Positions 34,806 through 36,410 of a stretch of 36,410 nt of DNA are shown here, piece by piece (position 1 is the stretch's first letter; each line of letters starts with the position of its first letter). Source of the DNA: Prevotellaceae bacterium (GTDB lineage: Bacteria; Bacteroidota; Bacteroidia; Bacteroidales; UBA932). The translations under genes were made by a program, and so were the position numbers. A model generated the notes under the pieces. That model saw nothing but the letters and a program-made list of their open reading frames with translations, ran no database searches and was not told the DNA's origin. Location of the stretch: the NCBI GenBank assembly GCA_031277925.1, contig JAITLJ010000200.1, positions 1 through 36,410 on the forward strand. The letters run 5' to 3'.

Positions 34806-35381
34806 ATGCTGTCGCGAATAGAAGAAGACCAAAAATTGGTAAGGCAAGTTTTAAATGGCAATACAAAAGCCTATGCAAAATTATTTACAAGATATAAGGA
34901 TGCCATATATTTTTTGACAATGAAAATTGTTATAAATAAAAGCGATGCAGAAGATTTGGCATACGAAACTTTTGACAAGGCGCTTAGAAATATCGAACAG
35001 TACAATTTCAAATTTGCGTTCAGTACATGGCTGTTTCGCATAGCCGAAAATACATGTATTGATTTTTTACGCAAGCGCAAAAACAATCATGTTACCATCG
35101 AAAACAACAACGATGATAATGTAGAATTTGCAATCGGCGAAGATTCAATTCAATCAACTGTTTTGAATCCCGAAGAAGTTATGATTCGCGAACAGCAAAT
35201 CATGCTGATGCAAAGATTGCTTGAACAACTTAAACCAAAATACAAAAATCTTATAGAACTGCGTTATTTCAAAGATTATTCCTACGAAGAAATTGCCGCC
35301 GAATTGAAAATGCCTATCGGAACAGTAAAAACATTATTATTTCGAGCAAAAACGGCGCTTGTAAAATTAATTGCACAATAA
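34806..35381 (+). CDS. ECF (group IV) RNA polymerase sigma factor
   Basis: 191 residues with only regions 2 and 4. Region 2 (about 20-100) has KDAIYFLTMKIV, DAEDLAYETFDKALRNI and FSTWLFRIAENTCIDFLRKR. Region 4 (about 135-190) has LKPKYKNLIELRYFKDYSYE and the helix-turn-helix EIAAELKMPIGTVKTLLFRA. It would direct RNA polymerase to a set of stress or envelope promoters. No anti-sigma gene follows; instead rsmG starts 11 bases later, so the two are co-transcribed. The promoter is not clear. Confidence 0.92.
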   Translation: MLSRIEEDQKLVRQVLNGNTKAYAKLFTRYKDAIYFLTMKIVINKSDAEDLAYETFDKALRNIEQYNFKFAFSTWLFRIAENTCIDFLRKRKNNHVTIENNNDDNVEFAIGEDSIQSTVLNPEEVMIREQQIMLMQRLLEQLKPKYKNLIELRYFKDYSYEEIAAELKMPIGTVKTLLFRAKTALVKLIAQ

Positions 35382-35392
35382 AATAAAAAACA

Positions 35393-36022
35393 ATGAACGA
35401 AATTCTGAAATATTTTCCTAAATTGACCGAAAACAAAAAAACACAATTGTCACAACTTGGCGATTTGTACAAATTTTGGAATGTACAGATAAATGTTGTA
35501 TCGCGAAAAGACATAGAAAATATTTATAATCACCACATTTTACATTCGCTTGCTATTGCAAAAATCATTTCATTTGAAGCAAATACAAAAATCCTTGACG
35601 TAGGCACAGGCGGCGGTTTTCCGGGCATTCCGCTTGCAATAATGTTTCCCGACACGCAATTTACTTTGATTGATTCGATAAATAAAAAAATAAAAGTTGT
35701 GAACGCAATTGTCGAAAGTCTTGAGTTGAAAAATGTTTGTACGATGCCAGTTCGCGTCGAAAAACTAAACCAAAAATTTGATTTTGTCGTAAGCAGAGCC
35801 GTTACCGATTTGCCTTCTTTTGTTTCGTGGGTTTGGAACAAAATAACTCCCGACGGCAACAATGCTTTGCCTAACGGCATTATTTATCTCAAAGGCGGCG
35901 ATTTGCACAACGAACTGAAAGCCACAAAAATATCAAAACGTCAAATTGCCGTTTATGCAATAAAAAACTTTTTCGACGATATTTTTTTTGAAACAAAGCA
36001 AATAATTTATATTCAAAGATAA
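35393..36022 (+). CDS. rsmG: 16S rRNA (guanine527-N7)-methyltransferase
   Basis: 209 residues, normal RsmG (GidB) length. The SAM-binding core is ILDVGTGGGFPGIPLAIMFP (67-86), with the acidic LIDSINKKIKVV next and SRAVTDLPSFVSWVW as the family-specific segment. It methylates N7 of G527 in the 530 loop of 16S rRNA; loss gives low-level streptomycin resistance in many bacteria. It lies 11 bases after the ECF sigma gene and ends just before repeat copy E. No terminator was recognised. Confidence 0.95.
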   Translation: MNEILKYFPKLTENKKTQLSQLGDLYKFWNVQINVVSRKDIENIYNHHILHSLAIAKIISFEANTKILDVGTGGGFPGIPLAIMFPDTQFTLIDSINKKIKVVNAIVESLELKNVCTMPVRVEKLNQKFDFVVSRAVTDLPSFVSWVWNKITPDGNNALPNGIIYLKGGDLHNELKATKISKRQIAVYAIKNFFDDIFFETKQIIYIQR

Positions 36023-36078
36023 AACAGCCGAACAATACACAAAAATCATAAATAAACGTAAATACAGGCATTTTAATT

Positions 36079-36175
36079 AGTCGCTCCTTCCTAATAAAAA
36101 AAGGACAATGCTAAAACATTAAAAAATTCGGACAATTATTTCTTTCTGTTAATTTGCCTTGACACAAAAAGTAAC
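36079..36175 (-). repeat. Interspersed repeat family R1, copy E (partial)
   Basis: Begins AGTCGCTCCTT and continues AATAAAAAAAGGACAA, GCTAAAACATTAAAAA, TTCGGACAATTATTTCTTTC and GACACAAAAAG, matching copy B almost base for base. It then breaks off into unrelated, more GC-rich DNA; the CGGCAAAA half is missing. Confidence 0.75.
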
Positions 36176-36410
36176 CAACCGAAGCGTAGCGGAGTTCGCG
36201 AACACCGATAAAAAATAAAAACAGCGTGAGCAAAAAGTCAAGAGCAGCCGACGCTATACGGTAACTCCGATTTAGGCTTATGACCTGAGGAAACGCCGCC
36301 TGCTCTACGCTCTAATAAGTTTTCTGCATGTTGATTATTAGAAAAGTACAGCCAAATTCAATCCAAAAGATGAATAGCAATAAAGATCGGCATAGACTTC
36401 GCAGGCGGGG
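36176..36410. other. GC-richer segment of unknown nature at the window end
   Basis: No gene is supported. Roughly half of the bases near 36180-36310 are G or C, against about one third elsewhere. Short complementary runs are visible (AGAGCAGCCGACG at 36241 and CGCCGCCTGCTCT at 36293). It may be the edge of another repeat or mobile sequence continuing past the window. Confidence 0.4.

Overview
The window looks like a chromosome segment of a low-GC member of the Bacteroidales. The evidence is two SusC/SusD (RagA/RagB) gene pairs, many lipoproteins with Bacteroidetes-type signal sequences, families largely confined to this phylum (DUF4302, BACON, the MG2/plug proteins), and promoters of the phylum-specific type (TTG or TTTG, about 19-20 bases, then TAnnTTTG, usually TATCTTTG). 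Genus and species cannot be named from the sequence alone. No tRNA, rRNA or CRISPR array was seen.

Layout. 1-895 is intergenic: two tandem copies of a 181-bp repeat, a remnant of a second repeat family, and a promoter-to-terminator unit on the minus strand that looks like a small RNA. 896-2908 (minus) holds a YjjG-type HAD nucleotidase and a membrane-anchored metallophosphoesterase. 3444-9485 (plus) is the first SusC-SusD-lipoprotein operon, closed by a 16-bp perfect terminator. 9590-13451 holds an outer-membrane beta-barrel gene broken by an in-frame TGA and an MG2/TonB-plug protein. 13586-16555 is housekeeping: ribosomal protein L31 type B and Lon protease. 16556-17589 is a repeat-rich gap with another orphan promoter and terminator. 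17590-25872 is the second Sus-like operon: SusC, SusD, zinc metallopeptidase, DUF4302 protein, BACON protein. 26392-27201 (minus) is a small tyrosine recombinase. After that come gcvT and a TraB/GumN protein, a lipoprotein with two Ig-like domains and a seven-repeat beta-propeller, a CCA-adding-type nucleotidyltransferase (minus), a PLP aminotransferase, and an ECF sigma factor followed by rsmG.

The main finding is regulatory. Both susC genes are preceded by a 157-bp element consisting of a 113-bp core flanked by 22-23-bp inverted repeats (perfect in the second copy, one mismatch in the first). Each core carries one TTTG-N19-TATCTTTG promoter pointing at susC, with the predicted start just inside the right repeat. 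This is the architecture of invertible (phase-variable) promoters in Bacteroidales. The two copies share 63 identical bases, and their repeat tips differ between loci but largely match within each locus. A tyrosine recombinase lies 0.5 kb beyond the second operon. I infer, but cannot show, that the two nutrient-uptake operons are co-switched by DNA inversion. Both promoters face susC in this sequence.

Other points of interest are a MITE-like repeat family in five intergenic gaps, the nonsense-broken barrel gene, overlapping hairpins after lon, and a C-terminal module shared by two neighbouring surface lipoproteins. Neither Sus-like locus contains a recognisable glycosidase, so their substrates are unknown. 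The second locus encodes a metallopeptidase, which would fit peptide or glycopeptide capture.
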